In this document: one piece after another, positions 33,578 to 42,447 of the stretch
How positions within the stretch are numbered: the first letter of the stretch is position 1
Layout of the letters: every line of letters starts with the position of its first letter
Source: Dyadobacter fermentans DSM 18053
GTDB lineage: Bacteria > Bacteroidota > Bacteroidia > Cytophagales > Spirosomataceae
Direction: 5' to 3'
Length of the DNA stretch: 64,000 nucleotides
Assembly (NCBI RefSeq): GCF_000023125.1
Contig: NC_013037.1
Coordinates: 5,558,501 to 5,622,500 of the forward strand
Program-made: the position numbers and the translations under genes
Notes under the pieces: model-generated
Told to the model about the DNA's origin: nothing
The model's database searches: none
Seen by the model: the letters and a program-made list of their open reading frames with translations, nothing else

Positions 33578-34462
33578 TTAGTTTTTCAATGCTTCGGCAC
33601 CGCCTACGATTTCGAGGATTTCCTTCGTAATCGCAGCCTGGCGGGTACGGTTGTACACCAGGCGCAGGTCTTTCAAAAGCTCCTGGGCGTTTTCCGTTGC
33701 CTTGTCCATCGCGGTCATACGCGCTCCCTGCTCCGATGCATTGGATTCGAGAACGGCGCGGTACAACTGGATTTTCAAAGATTTTGGAATCAGCTCGGCA
33801 AGGATTTCATCCTCGTCCGGTTCGAAAATATAGTTAACCTCGGTCTTCTTCGACTTGGTCGATTGGTTTTCAGCTACAATCGGAAGGTACGGGTCGGTGT
33901 GGATGATTTGCGTGGCTACGTTTTTAAATTCGTTGTACACGATATCCACTTTGTCGTAACGGCCTTCCGAGAAATCCCTCATGATCTCCTCGGCAGCATT
34001 CTTCGCATTCACAAAGCTCAAACGGCCGAAGAGGTCGGTGTAAGCCGTGTTTACAGTGAAGCCGCGGCGAATGAGCGACTCAGCGCCCTTTTTACCGATA
34101 GCAAAAATCTCTACATTCCCTTTTGCCGCCTGAGCCGCATATTTCGACTCGATGAGCTGGATTGTAGCTTTAATAATGTTGGTATTGAATGCTCCGCACA
34201 ATCCACGGTCGGAAGTTACAACTACGATGAGCACCTTTTCCACCGCGCGAACGGCTTTCAACGGGCTATCGGCAGCGCTTTCCGATCCTGACGAAACTGT
34301 CAGAAGCATTTCACCAAGCTTCTGTGCGTAAGGGCGCATTTGCAGAATGCTGTCCTGTGCACGACGCAGCTTGGCTGCCGCCACCATTTTCATGGCTTTG
34401 GTGATTTGCTGTGTGGAATTAACCGAAACGATACGGTTACGTACTTCTTTTAAGCTGGCCAT
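33578..34462 (-). CDS. atpG: ATP synthase F1 subunit gamma
   Basis: Central rotor shaft of the F1 part, 294 residues, usual length. The N-terminus MASLKEVRNRIVSVNSTQQI followed by TKAMKMVAAAKLRRAQ and the C-terminal region QGARMTAMDKATENA followed by RTRQAAITKEILEIVGGAEAL are diagnostic. It follows atpA with a 90-base gap that contains a hairpin. The other subunits that normally precede atpA (B, E, F, H) are not beside it in this window. Confidence 0.97.
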   Translation of the reverse strand: MASLKEVRNRIVSVNSTQQITKAMKMVAAAKLRRAQDSILQMRPYAQKLGEMLLTVSSGSESAADSPLKAVRAVEKVLIVVVTSDRGLCGAFNTNIIKATIQLIESKYAAQAAKGNVEIFAIGKKGAESLIRRGFTVNTAYTDLFGRLSFVNAKNAAEEIMRDFSEGRYDKVDIVYNEFKNVATQIIHTDPYLPIVAENQSTKSKKTEVNYIFEPDEDEILAELIPKSLKIQLYRAVLESNASEQGARMTAMDKATENAQELLKDLRLVYNRTRQAAITKEILEIVGGAEALKN

Positions 34463-34511
34463 TTTCTGGGTGTTTTAAGCGATCCGGTGATCCTATTATA
34501 TGTGTACTAGG

Positions 34512-34544
34512 AAAATGCCGGAACGGGTGACGCTCCGGCATTTT
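34512..34544 (-). terminator. Hairpin between atpA and atpG
   Basis: Arms AAAATGCCGGA (34512-34522) and TCCGGCATTTT (34534-34544), 11-base loop. The trailing T-run on the minus strand is short (TTTT), so it may be a partial terminator or an mRNA-processing hairpin that tunes the alpha:gamma ratio (3:1 in the enzyme). Confidence 0.55.
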
Positions 34545-34552
34545 TACCGGTG

Positions 34553-36130
34553 TTAACGATATTTTACAGCAACTTCCTTAGCTACTTTCTCGATAACGTC
34601 TGTTACGCTGTTGTCCAGTTTTCCGGCACGCAAAGCAGCGAGCGCTTCTTTATTCTGGCTAGCCAATACGGTGGTGAAATCCTTTTCGAATTCTTTCACA
34701 CGGGCCACGTCTACGGTATCCAGCAAACCTTTGGTGGATGCGTAAACGGTTGCTACCTGCAATTCAACAGGAACCGGCGCGTATTGTGCTTGTTTCAAAA
34801 CTTCCTGGTTGCGGCGTCCCCGGTCGATCGCCAGCTTGGTAGCGGCATCGAGGTCGGAGCCGAATTTCGCGAATGCTTCGAGCTCGCGGAACTGCGCCTG
34901 ATCCAGTTTCAGGGTACCCGAAACTTTCTTCATCGATTTGATCTGCGCGTTACCACCCACACGTGATACCGAGATACCTACGTTGATCGCAGGACGGATA
35001 CCCGAGTTGAACAGGTTGGATTCGAGGAAGATCTGGCCGTCGGTGATCGAGATTACGTTCGTAGGAATATAAGCCGAAACGTCACCCGCCTGTGTTTCGA
35101 TGATCGGAAGGGCTGTGAGTGAACCACCACCTTTTACTTTACCTTTCAATGAAGGCGGAAGGTCGTTCATGTTCGCAGCGATGCTGTCGTCAGCGATTAC
35201 TTTCGCAGCACGTTCCAAAAGACGGCTGTGGAGGTAGAATACGTCACCTGGGTAAGCTTCGCGGCCCGGAGGACGACGGAGGAGCAGGGACACCTCGCGG
35301 TAAGATACCGCTTGTTTTGAAAGGTCATCGTAGATCACGAGTGCGGGACGGCCGGTGTCACGGAAGTACTCACCAATCGCAGCGCCTGTAAACGGAGCGT
35401 AGAATTGCATGGGAGAAGGATCGGACGCACCGGCAGCCACGATCACGGTGTAGTCCATCGCGCCGTATTTGCGGAGGGTAGCTTCGATCGACTTGATAGT
35501 CGAAGCTTTCTGGCCGCAGGCAACGTAGATACAGAATACGGGCTCTCCTTTTTCGTAAAACTCCCTTTGGTTAATGATTGTATCGATCGCCACCGCAGTT
35601 TTACCTGTCTGGCGGTCACCGATGATCAGCTCGCGCTGTCCGCGTCCGATGGGGATCATCGCGTCGATCGCCTTGATACCGGTTTGAAGCGGCTCGGTTA
35701 CCGGCTGGCGGTAGATTACCCCCGGCGCTTTGCGCTCGATAGGCATCTCAAAAGTTTCGCCAACGATAGGTCCGTTTCCGTCGATCGGCTCAGCCAGCGT
35801 GTTCACCACACGGCCGATGATTCCGTCACCTACTTTCACGGAAGCGATTTCTTTGGTACGTTTTACAGTAGCACCTTCTTTGATGTCACTGAAATCCCCC
35901 AGCAATACGGCACCCACATTGTCCTCTTCGAGGTTCAAAGCGAGGGCTTTAAGGCCATTCTCGAAAACAAGCAGCTCACCTGCTTGTACCTGGGAAAGAC
36001 CATAAATGCGGGCAACACCGTCACCAACTTGAAGGACTGTTCCTACTTCTTCGAGTTCTGCTTCTGATCTAGCGCCTGCAAGTTGTTCGCGCAGGATGGC
36101 CGAAACTTCATCCGGTCTAACAGATACCAT
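34553..36130 (-). CDS. atpA: ATP synthase F1 subunit alpha
   Basis: Non-catalytic nucleotide-binding subunit, 525 residues. The Walker A loop [24 protein letters not shown], the [21 protein letters not shown] signature and the C-terminal [19 protein letters not shown] all fit AtpA. First gene of an atpA-atpG unit. ATG 36130 is preceded at about 50 bases by a full TAnnTTTG element. Divergent from the FKBP gene. Confidence 0.98.
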   Translation of the reverse strand: MVSVRPDEVSAILREQLAGARSEAELEEVGTVLQVGDGVARIYGLSQVQAGELLVFENGLKALALNLEEDNVGAVLLGDFSDIKEGATVKRTKEIASVKVGDGIIGRVVNTLAEPIDGNGPIVGETFEMPIERKAPGVIYRQPVTEPLQTGIKAIDAMIPIGRGQRELIIGDRQTGKTAVAIDTIINQREFYEKGEPVFCIYVACGQKASTIKSIEATLRKYGAMDYTVIVAAGASDPSPMQFYAPFTGAAIGEYFRDTGRPALVIYDDLSKQAVSYREVSLLLRRPPGREAYPGDVFYLHSRLLERAAKVIADDSIAANMNDLPPSLKGKVKGGGSLTALPIIETQAGDVSAYIPTNVISITDGQIFLESNLFNSGIRPAINVGISVSRVGGNAQIKSMKKVSGTLKLDQAQFRELEAFAKFGSDLDAATKLAIDRGRRNQEVLKQAQYAPVPVELQVATVYASTKGLLDTVDVARVKEFEKDFTTVLASQNKEALAALRAGKLDNSVTDVIEKVAKEVAVKYR

Positions 36131-36181
36131 AGTATAATTGACTTATTTAGAGTATAGTAGTAAGTTTTCTGAAAACTGCCG

Positions 36182-36189
36182 CAAAGGTA
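36182..36189 (-). promoter_or_regulatory. Candidate atpA promoter -7 element
   Basis: Minus strand TACCTTTG followed by CGGCA, a full TAnnTTTG match in a classic Bacteroidota setting; start of transcription near 36175. It shows atpAG has its own promoter rather than depending on an upstream atp gene. Confidence 0.5.
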
Positions 36190-36419
36190 GAGTTTTATTC
36201 TGGTAAAAACAGAATGATTTGACCAAAATCTGTGATATAAAATTAGATTTTTCCAAGGATAAGGGCGGAAGGGCTTCGCTGGACGCAAATTTACCGTTTA
36301 TCAGCTTCTAATAACATTTTTAAAACTTTTTTAGGTACTGATTGTGTTTTTGTTGTAATTGAATTCGTTAATGACACTTATATATTAAATTTTAATCTTT
36401 TCGACCGTCCATCAGTACA

Positions 36420-37199
36420 ATGTACAAATTAGAAAAAACCATTTTAGCAGCCCTGGCTTTTGGAGTATTGGCAATCGCGGAAGGCAACGCACAGACTATC
36501 AAGAAAACAACTAAACCCGCCGCAACTGTAAAGAAATCAGCGGCAACACCGGCGAAGTCAGCGGCATCACCAGCGAAAACAACGGCAGCCCCTGCAACAT
36601 TAAAAACATCGGCCGACTCTTTGTCAGCAGCAATAGGGGTAAGCTTCGCCAATTCAATAGCATCACAAGGAATTACCGACCTGAACGCCGACCTGCTTAC
36701 CCAGACGGTAAAAGCGGCCCTGAAAGGTGAAAAAACCGCATTTACGTCGGATGAAGCCAATATGTTCATCCAGGGCTACTTCACGAAAATGATGGAGGAG
36801 AAGGGCGCAGTAGTACGTAAGGAAGGGGAAAAGTTTTTGGAAGAAAACAAGAAGAAGGAAGGTGTAGTGACCACCGAAAGCGGTCTGCAATATCAGATTA
36901 TCAAAACTGGCGACGGTCCCAAGCCGGCGGCAACAGACAAAGTAAAAACACACTACCACGGCACATTGACCAATGGAACGGTTTTTGACAGCTCGGTCGA
37001 CAGAGGCGAGCCGGTTGAGTTCCCGGTCAATGGTGTGATCAAAGGATGGACCGAAGCGCTTCAGTTAATGCCTGTCGGATCGAAATGGAAGCTTTTTATT
37101 CCATATCAGCTGGCTTACGGTGAGCGTGCGGCAGGACCTCAGATACCGGCTTATTCAGCCCTCGTATTTGAGGTTGAATTATTGGAAATCGTAAAATAG
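36420..37199 (+). CDS. FKBP-type peptidyl-prolyl cis-trans isomerase (periplasmic)
   Basis: A 259-residue exported isomerase. Signal peptide ends near AEGNA; then a Lys/Ala/Pro/Thr-rich linker with repeats of PAKSAA/PAKTTAAP (residues 30-65); a FkpA/Mip-like dimerisation helix region (SDSLSAAIGVSFANSIASQG to KKKEG); and the FKBP domain (TESGLQYQIIKTGDG, VKTHYHGTLTNGTVFDSS, VIKGWTEALQLMPVGSKWKL, LVFEVELLEI). Assists folding of envelope proteins. The tail-specific protease gene starts 11 bases later, so the two make an envelope quality-control operon. Confidence 0.92.
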   Translation: MYKLEKTILAALAFGVLAIAEGNAQTIKKTTKPAATVKKSAATPAKSAASPAKTTAAPATLKTSADSLSAAIGVSFANSIASQGITDLNADLLTQTVKAALKGEKTAFTSDEANMFIQGYFTKMMEEKGAVVRKEGEKFLEENKKKEGVVTTESGLQYQIIKTGDGPKPAATDKVKTHYHGTLTNGTVFDSSVDRGEPVEFPVNGVIKGWTEALQLMPVGSKWKLFIPYQLAYGERAAGPQIPAYSALVFEVELLEIVK

Positions 37200-37210
37200 C
37201 AAGCGAGCAA

Positions 37211-39340
37211 ATGAAAAAGTATCTTATCACTCTTATTCCGGTTGTGTTGCTGGGTTGGCAGCGGGGCCCTGTTCAGGAACGAGTGGGGGCAATGGCACCA
37301 GCGGCCGCTTCCATGGATGAAGATATCAAGCCGATTCCAGCGCAATACAAAGCGGAGGAGCTGACAACGAGGATCTTATCCAGCTATCATTATAGAAAGA
37401 CGAAGCTGAATGACTCACTGTCGGCAGCCATGTTTGATAAGTACCTTGATGCGATAGACCACGGAAAGCTTTATTACCTGGCTAGCGATATCGCGGAATT
37501 CGAGCAGTATAAGAACTCTTTCGATGATTATTTGCAGAAAAGAGAACTCGATGTCCCTTTTCAGATCTATAACGTGTTCAGAAAGCGCTACAAGGAGAGA
37601 AGTGAGTACATCCAGACGTTGCTGAAAGACACGAAGCCATTCGACTTCAGCGAGGATGAGTCGATGAACACCGACCGCGAAAAGGCGGCCTGGGCTAAAA
37701 ACACCGACGAGCTGAACGACACCTGGCGGAAGTACCTGAAAAGCGAGGCATTAGACCTCAAACTGTCGGGCAAAGCGGACACTGCGGTAGTAACCACGCT
37801 CCGCGACCGTTATAAAACCCGCGACCGTGCATTGGGACGCATTCGCACCGAGCAGGTATTCCAGATGTTCATGAACGCATATGCCGAGTCGCTCGACCCG
37901 CATACGAGCTACATGGCGCCAACTTCGGCCGATCGTTTCAAACAGGAAATGAGCCAGTCGCTGGAAGGCATCGGTGCATTACTTCGTGAGGAAGATAATT
38001 ATATCAAAATCGTAGAGGTAATCCCTGGCGGACCGGCATTCAAAGGAAAACAGCTGAAAAAAGAAGATAAAATCGTGGCTGTGGCGCAGGGCGATGAAGG
38101 CAAGTTCGTCGATATTGTCGGCTGGTTTGTGGACGACGCCGTGAAGCTGATTAAGGGCCCAAAATCGACCGTGGTACGTTTGCAGATCATTTCTGCCGAT
38201 GCATTGCCAGGTTCGCCCCCCAAAGAATACCGTCTCGTTCGCGAGAAGATTAAGCTGGAAGAACAGCGCGCGAAGAGCGAGATTGTATCTATCAACAGCG
38301 GAAACAAGGCTTACAAAATCGGGGTGATTGACATCCCATTGTTCTACCGCGATTTCGAGGGGGCGCAGCATCGCGAGAAGGAGTTTTCAAGCACTACCCG
38401 AGACGTGCAGAAACTGATCACTGAATTGCAGGCGTCGAATGTGGACGGGGTCGTGATTGACCTGCGTAACAATGGAGGCGGCTCGCTTACGGAGGCCGTT
38501 TCGCTCACAGGCTTGTTCATCAACCGCGGACCGGTGGTTCAGGTGAAAGAAAGTCAGGGAGAGATCGAAGTGCAATCGGACAACGACCCGAGCATTGCCT
38601 ACGACGGCCCGCTGGCTGTGATGGTAAACCGTTTCAGCGCATCGGCATCTGAAATCTTCGCTGCCGCGATCCAGGATTACAAACGCGGCCTTATCGTAGG
38701 TGAGCAAACCTACGGCAAAGGAACCGTTCAAACACTGATCGACCTGAACCAATGGGTGCCGAAAGAGCAAGATCAACTAGGCCAGGTGAAACTGACCGTA
38801 GCGAAGTTCTACCGCATTAATGGCAGCAGTACGCAGCTGAAAGGCGTCATGCCGGACCTGGAACTGCCCACTGCATTCAAAGTAAATGAATACGGCGAAG
38901 GCTCGCAGCCAAGCGCACTGCCCTGGGATCAGATTCCTTCGTCGCGCTACGAAGTGGCAACGAATATCAATCCCAAAATCGTGGATCAAATCCGCGACAA
39001 ACACAAGCACCGCCTCAGAACCGACGAGGAACTGAAAACGCTGGTTAAAACACTCGACGATTTCAAACAGGCACGTGAGAACAAAATCGTGTCCTTGCAA
39101 GAATCCAAACGGAAAGCGGAGCGTGAAGAAGCTGAGAAGAAGCGCGCAGCAATGAAGCAGCTCGGCGAGGATAACGTGGACGGCGACGAAGAGGAAGAAA
39201 CCGATTCAAAAGTAGCCGAAGCGCCGAAAGACGTGAAGAAGAAAAAGGATATTTACCTCACTGAAACCGGCCGGATTTTGGCGGATCTGATTGTGATCTC
39301 GAAGGAGCCTAGCCTGGCGGGGACTAAGAAGAAGCAGTAA
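37211..39340 (+). CDS. prc: Tail-specific protease Prc (S41A, carboxy-terminal processing)
   Basis: A 709-residue periplasmic protease that degrades proteins with exposed nonpolar C-termini. It has an N-terminal signal, an N-terminal helical domain about residues 40-230, a PDZ domain about 250-340 (VVEVIPGGPAFKGKQLKKEDKIVAV), the S41 core with NRFSASASEIFAA (Ser) and GEQTYGKGTVQ (Lys) around residues 475-505, and a Prc-type C-terminal extension. A highly charged Lys/Glu segment (QESKRKAEREEAEKKRAAMK) near residue 640 is a likely coiled coil. Length matches Prc (about 680), longer than CtpA. Confidence 0.93.
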   Translation: MKKYLITLIPVVLLGWQRGPVQERVGAMAPAAASMDEDIKPIPAQYKAEELTTRILSSYHYRKTKLNDSLSAAMFDKYLDAIDHGKLYYLASDIAEFEQYKNSFDDYLQKRELDVPFQIYNVFRKRYKERSEYIQTLLKDTKPFDFSEDESMNTDREKAAWAKNTDELNDTWRKYLKSEALDLKLSGKADTAVVTTLRDRYKTRDRALGRIRTEQVFQMFMNAYAESLDPHTSYMAPTSADRFKQEMSQSLEGIGALLREEDNYIKIVEVIPGGPAFKGKQLKKEDKIVAVAQGDEGKFVDIVGWFVDDAVKLIKGPKSTVVRLQIISADALPGSPPKEYRLVREKIKLEEQRAKSEIVSINSGNKAYKIGVIDIPLFYRDFEGAQHREKEFSSTTRDVQKLITELQASNVDGVVIDLRNNGGGSLTEAVSLTGLFINRGPVVQVKESQGEIEVQSDNDPSIAYDGPLAVMVNRFSASASEIFAAAIQDYKRGLIVGEQTYGKGTVQTLIDLNQWVPKEQDQLGQVKLTVAKFYRINGSSTQLKGVMPDLELPTAFKVNEYGEGSQPSALPWDQIPSSRYEVATNINPKIVDQIRDKHKHRLRTDEELKTLVKTLDDFKQARENKIVSLQESKRKAEREEAEKKRAAMKQLGEDNVDGDEEEETDSKVAEAPKDVKKKKDIYLTETGRILADLIVISKEPSLAGTKKKQ

Positions 39341-39358
39341 CAAACACAAATAATGTAC

Positions 39359-39387
39359 AAGGGGTATCCAGCCGGGTACCCTTTTTT
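39359..39387 (+). terminator. Terminator of the FKBP-prc operon
   Basis: Imperfect arms 39359-39369 and 39374-39383 (AAGGG...CCCTT core) with TTTTTTG following, between prc and a convergent gene. Confidence 0.6.
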
Positions 39388-39389
39388 GT

Positions 39390-39776
39390 TTAATCAATCT
39401 GATCAAGCTTCCGGTTCACGATGTTTATTTCTTGAAGAACCATGGCTAAATGCTGTTTCGACCCGGCTTTAAATGCCGGCATGCTGATTAGGGAGTCCAA
39501 TTTTTTAAGACTATCCGATGGAAAGTCCTTTTCGTTGTGCATGACCATGTCCAGATATTGCCATTCCTGTTTCACATCCTCCATCGTGTTTAGGGCTTTA
39601 TCAATGTCTCCCTGGATGCATTCCTGCCTGAGATGGAAGAGGAGTTTGTTGATGACAATGATATGCGCAGACAGCCCTGTGTGGGCAGGCGGGGATTGTG
39701 ATATAGCGAGCCATGTTCCAAGTGCAAGTAAGAAAATGATGCAGATAAGCCAGCCAGATTTGGTTTTAGGCACCAT
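39390..39776 (-). CDS. Hypothetical single-pass membrane or secreted protein
   Basis: A 128-residue protein with a Lys-flanked hydrophobic N-terminus (residues 9-26, ICIIFLLALGTWLAIS) that is either a membrane anchor or a signal peptide, then an all-helical part (IVINKLLFHLRQECIQGDIDKAL, DMVMHNEKDFPSDSLKKLDSL). I do not recognise the family. It lies downstream of the XRE gene on the same strand, 130 bases away, in an intergenic stretch that holds an inverted repeat TTGCCAA/TTGGCAA (39814-39853). Confidence 0.55.
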   Translation of the reverse strand: MVPKTKSGWLICIIFLLALGTWLAISQSPPAHTGLSAHIIVINKLLFHLRQECIQGDIDKALNTMEDVKQEWQYLDMVMHNEKDFPSDSLKKLDSLISMPAFKAGSKQHLAMVLQEINIVNRKLDQID

Positions 39777-39906
39777 AAAAATATTGTAGGGAAGTAATCA
39801 AGAATGAACAACCTTGCCAAGTTGCATATTCATTTGAATTAAATAGTTGGCAATGAGCATTGGAGTTATTTTGATTATCAGAAGGCGGCTCACTGCTTAT
39901 ACTCAT

Positions 39907-40146
39907 TCATTCAGGGACCTTGTTTTTGCTAATGTGCCTCTCGTGAAAGGCCTCCATTTCGAATTGATCATCGAACCCGAAGTACCTGGCGATCTTATCT
40001 GCAACTGTTTTATCTATTCGTATTTTTCCATTCTCGATTTTGCTGATGGACTGCTGCTTTACATTCAGAAGTCGGGCAATTTCACTTTGTTTTATTCCTC
40101 TCATCATTCGGATAGCCCTGATCTTCTCGTTAAATCCTGTTGGCAT
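39907..40146 (-). CDS. XRE-family HTH transcriptional regulator
   Basis: A 79-residue single-domain Cro/C1-type DNA-binding protein. The helix-turn-helix is clear: IRAIRMMRGIKQSEIARLLNVKQQSISKIENGKIRI, followed by a fourth helix and a short charged tail. There is no sensor domain, so it is likely a simple auto-repressor or the DNA-binding part of a larger system. It is divergent from the three-lipoprotein cluster, and the shared intergenic region holds GTTGTA/TACAAC half-sites, the probable operator. Confidence 0.85.
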   Translation of the reverse strand: MPTGFNEKIRAIRMMRGIKQSEIARLLNVKQQSISKIENGKIRIDKTVADKIARYFGFDDQFEMEAFHERHISKNKVPE

Positions 40147-40212
40147 GGTGAAGGGTGTATGTTAAGTGTGCGATATATCAATGCAAAGTAAAAGAAATCA
40201 ATGCCCCGGTCA

Positions 40213-40251
40213 AGTTGTAAAATACAACCTGACAAGGAGTACTTTACAACT
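40213..40251. promoter_or_regulatory. Three-half-site operator between XRE and lipoprotein genes
   Basis: GTTGTA (40214-40219), TACAAC (40223-40228) and TACAAC (40245-40250). The first two form a 6-3-6 inverted repeat; the two TACAAC are 22 bases apart, about two helical turns; and the outer pair extends to a 9-bp perfect inverted repeat AGTTGTAAA/TTTACAACT. The element is centred midway between the start codons at 40146 and 40319, as for a bidirectional Cro/C1-type operator. Confidence 0.6.
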
Positions 40252-40318
40252 GTTTAGATTCTTCGAAATGCCCTAAAGTCAGTCTTTTTGTGCCATATAA
40301 TTTAAATCACTTCAAAAC

Positions 40319-41272
40319 ATGCTGACCCTAACTTCCCAGTTTCGACGGTTCATGGGCATTGCTCTGATGACTGTTGCAATTCCCATTTCATGCATGACGA
40401 AGGACGATGCGGTGAATAATCTGTTGCCAGCATCATCTATCGAAAAGATCGAGACATCCTATATCGAAGGGTGCCAAAAAGTTGAGCGTGGATATTTTAA
40501 TGAAGAAGAGACAAGCGCATCAGCTGAAATGATGGAAGAAGTGCGAAGTAAGCTGTTATCCTATCAGAAATCATTCGAATTAAGGTACAAAGTCGCTAGG
40601 AACCTTTCGGAAGGCTACCCGGTGGGTGTAATTCCTGCTGTGGACGCGTGCCAGGTGGGATCGGAGCGGGTGAAGTTTTTTATGGATAACCAGGATAGTG
40701 GAAACACGTTGAGCACGGGCTGGACGGGTTCGTGGTCAATAGACGGCAATGGTAACACATGGCATACATTCTGCGTGGTTTATGGTGCAGCCTTCCGGTT
40801 TATGACATTCAATGCGCCGACCGAGTATTTGTTGTTAAGGTTAGGCAACAATAAAACGATTTACATGGAGCCGAGGGTTTGGAATGTATACATAGACAAC
40901 GAGGATAACAACAATAAGAATGTCTTGGCCGATGGAGACTTTAATCCCAACCTCATTAATAAAAATGGTACTAATCTGCAATTCTGGGCCATATCCGGGA
41001 AAAACACACCCGGGCAGAACCAGGATTCTCAATTTCCGGACATGGGTTTCAGTTATGGCGTTCTGGGTACATTTTCATCTCCGGTTTTAGGAGGTGCCGC
41101 TGGCATTGGACAATTAAAGACGGATGATGAAAATAGTAATAATTCTAATCAACTTTATTCGGTAGACTGGGTGACAAATGCAGTTACGGGTGATTCACAT
41201 GTACAGGGTTACGGAGTTGATAGAACGAATGATCCCGGAAATACAACCTTTAACCTCAGGAGGGTCAGGTAA
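40319..41272 (+). CDS. Lipoprotein of unknown function, first gene of accessory cluster
   Basis: A 317-residue predicted lipoprotein (lipobox IPISC, Cys25). The mature part is Asn/Gly/Asp-rich with aromatic beta-strand-like stretches (TGWTGSWSIDGNGNTWHTFC, YLLLRLGNNKTIYMEPRVWNV, FPDMGFSYGVLGTFSSPVLGG). Besides the lipid Cys it has three cysteines (EGCQK, DACQV, HTFCVV), which matters because a DsbA-like protein is coded directly after it. I do not recognise a family. Start ATG 40319; 3 bases separate it from the next gene, so they are co-transcribed. Base composition is visibly more AT-rich than the flanks. Confidence 0.6.
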   Translation: MLTLTSQFRRFMGIALMTVAIPISCMTKDDAVNNLLPASSIEKIETSYIEGCQKVERGYFNEEETSASAEMMEEVRSKLLSYQKSFELRYKVARNLSEGYPVGVIPAVDACQVGSERVKFFMDNQDSGNTLSTGWTGSWSIDGNGNTWHTFCVVYGAAFRFMTFNAPTEYLLLRLGNNKTIYMEPRVWNVYIDNEDNNNKNVLADGDFNPNLINKNGTNLQFWAISGKNTPGQNQDSQFPDMGFSYGVLGTFSSPVLGGAAGIGQLKTDDENSNNSNQLYSVDWVTNAVTGDSHVQGYGVDRTNDPGNTTFNLRRVR

Positions 41273-41274
41273 GA

Positions 41275-42303
41275 ATGCAAGTCATGAAATTTGACATGTG
41301 CTACATTTGTTTGGCGTGCTTTTGTATCTACGTGAGTGGATGTGAACGATCGAACAACAGGCAGATTGCTGGCGAGGTGGAGGGCGAGCGCATTTACCTG
41401 GATGAGGTGGACGGGATGATTACCAATTCTCTATATGAATACTTATTTGCAATATCCGAGACAAGGATTATTGCGGCGAATGAATTAATTAATCTTAAAG
41501 TTTTAAAAATCGAAGCAGGAAGCCGCCGCATCTCCGTCGATTCATTACTCTCAATGGAAATGCGGCGAATAAGTATGCAAGAAACAAAGTTGAAATACAT
41601 CCGGGATAATGCGCTGCAAGGCGGTGTGGTTGACGAGCGGAATCCTTTCAAATTACACCCTTTGGATACTCCGGCAGGTGCTGAAATACTGAATAATAGC
41701 TATCAGAAATTCCTGAGAATCCGGCTCGTCGATGAGCTTCGGGTTAAATACCGCGCAAGGATATTGCTAAGCAGGCCACAGCCACCGCAGGTAGATTTGA
41801 CCAACGTAACATCGCACGCACGTGGAAATCTGAAAGCTCTGCACTCCGTCACCATTGTATCTGATTTTGATTGTCCGGTTTGTCGTGAGGCATATCCGGA
41901 ATTAAGTAAATTATTTGAACGTTACAGTGACCACGTACGATTTGAGGCAATTAGCCTGTCATCCAGTGTAACGCCACCAATCCTTTTCGCGGAATGCGCA
42001 GCCAAGCAGCAGAAATTTTGGGAAGTTTACGGGTATTTGTATGGTCAAAAGGGTTATGATTTTAATATCGATTCTCTGATTGCGCAATTTGAGTTAAATA
42101 GAGAGGAATGCAAATCCTGCCTCGAATCAAGAGATCAGCATAAGATAATTGAGACAGATATGAATCGTTTACGCCAGGTGGGAATTGAAGTGACGCCAAC
42201 TGTGCTAATTGATCATCGCGTTTATCATGGGCCGCTGACAGATAAAGCGATTGGACGCTTTCTTGACGACTTGTTCAAGGAAACGCCCAATCCAGGTAAT
42301 TAG
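41275..42303 (+). CDS. Lipoprotein DsbA-like thiol-disulfide oxidoreductase
   Basis: A 342-residue predicted lipoprotein (VSGC lipobox, Cys23; ATG 41284 and 41296 are other possible starts). Residues 30-170 form a helical region with no clear match that resembles the N-terminal part of SurA/PpiC-like chaperones (GEVEGERIYLDEVDGMI, LINLKVLKIEAGSRRISVDS). Residues about 188-340 are a DsbA-like thioredoxin fold: VSDFDCPVCREAYPEL with the active site C200-P-V-C203, a helical insertion with another cysteine pair (EECKSC), and the cis-Pro loop VTPTVLIDHRVYHGPL. It should oxidise or isomerise disulfides in exported proteins; the neighbouring Cys-containing lipoproteins are possible clients. Confidence 0.78.
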   Translation: MQVMKFDMCYICLACFCIYVSGCERSNNRQIAGEVEGERIYLDEVDGMITNSLYEYLFAISETRIIAANELINLKVLKIEAGSRRISVDSLLSMEMRRISMQETKLKYIRDNALQGGVVDERNPFKLHPLDTPAGAEILNNSYQKFLRIRLVDELRVKYRARILLSRPQPPQVDLTNVTSHARGNLKALHSVTIVSDFDCPVCREAYPELSKLFERYSDHVRFEAISLSSSVTPPILFAECAAKQQKFWEVYGYLYGQKGYDFNIDSLIAQFELNREECKSCLESRDQHKIIETDMNRLRQVGIEVTPTVLIDHRVYHGPLTDKAIGRFLDDLFKETPNPGN

Positions 42304-42447
42304 GAACTGATTTTACTCCCAACCCCCTCCAAGCGCCAAATATCCTTTTAACCTGACGGGCCTGTCATCAGGAACCTATATATGCAGAGCTAAGATTGGG
42401 GATTTATTTTTGAATAAGAAGTTTGTCAAACTTAGCAAGTAAAGTGT

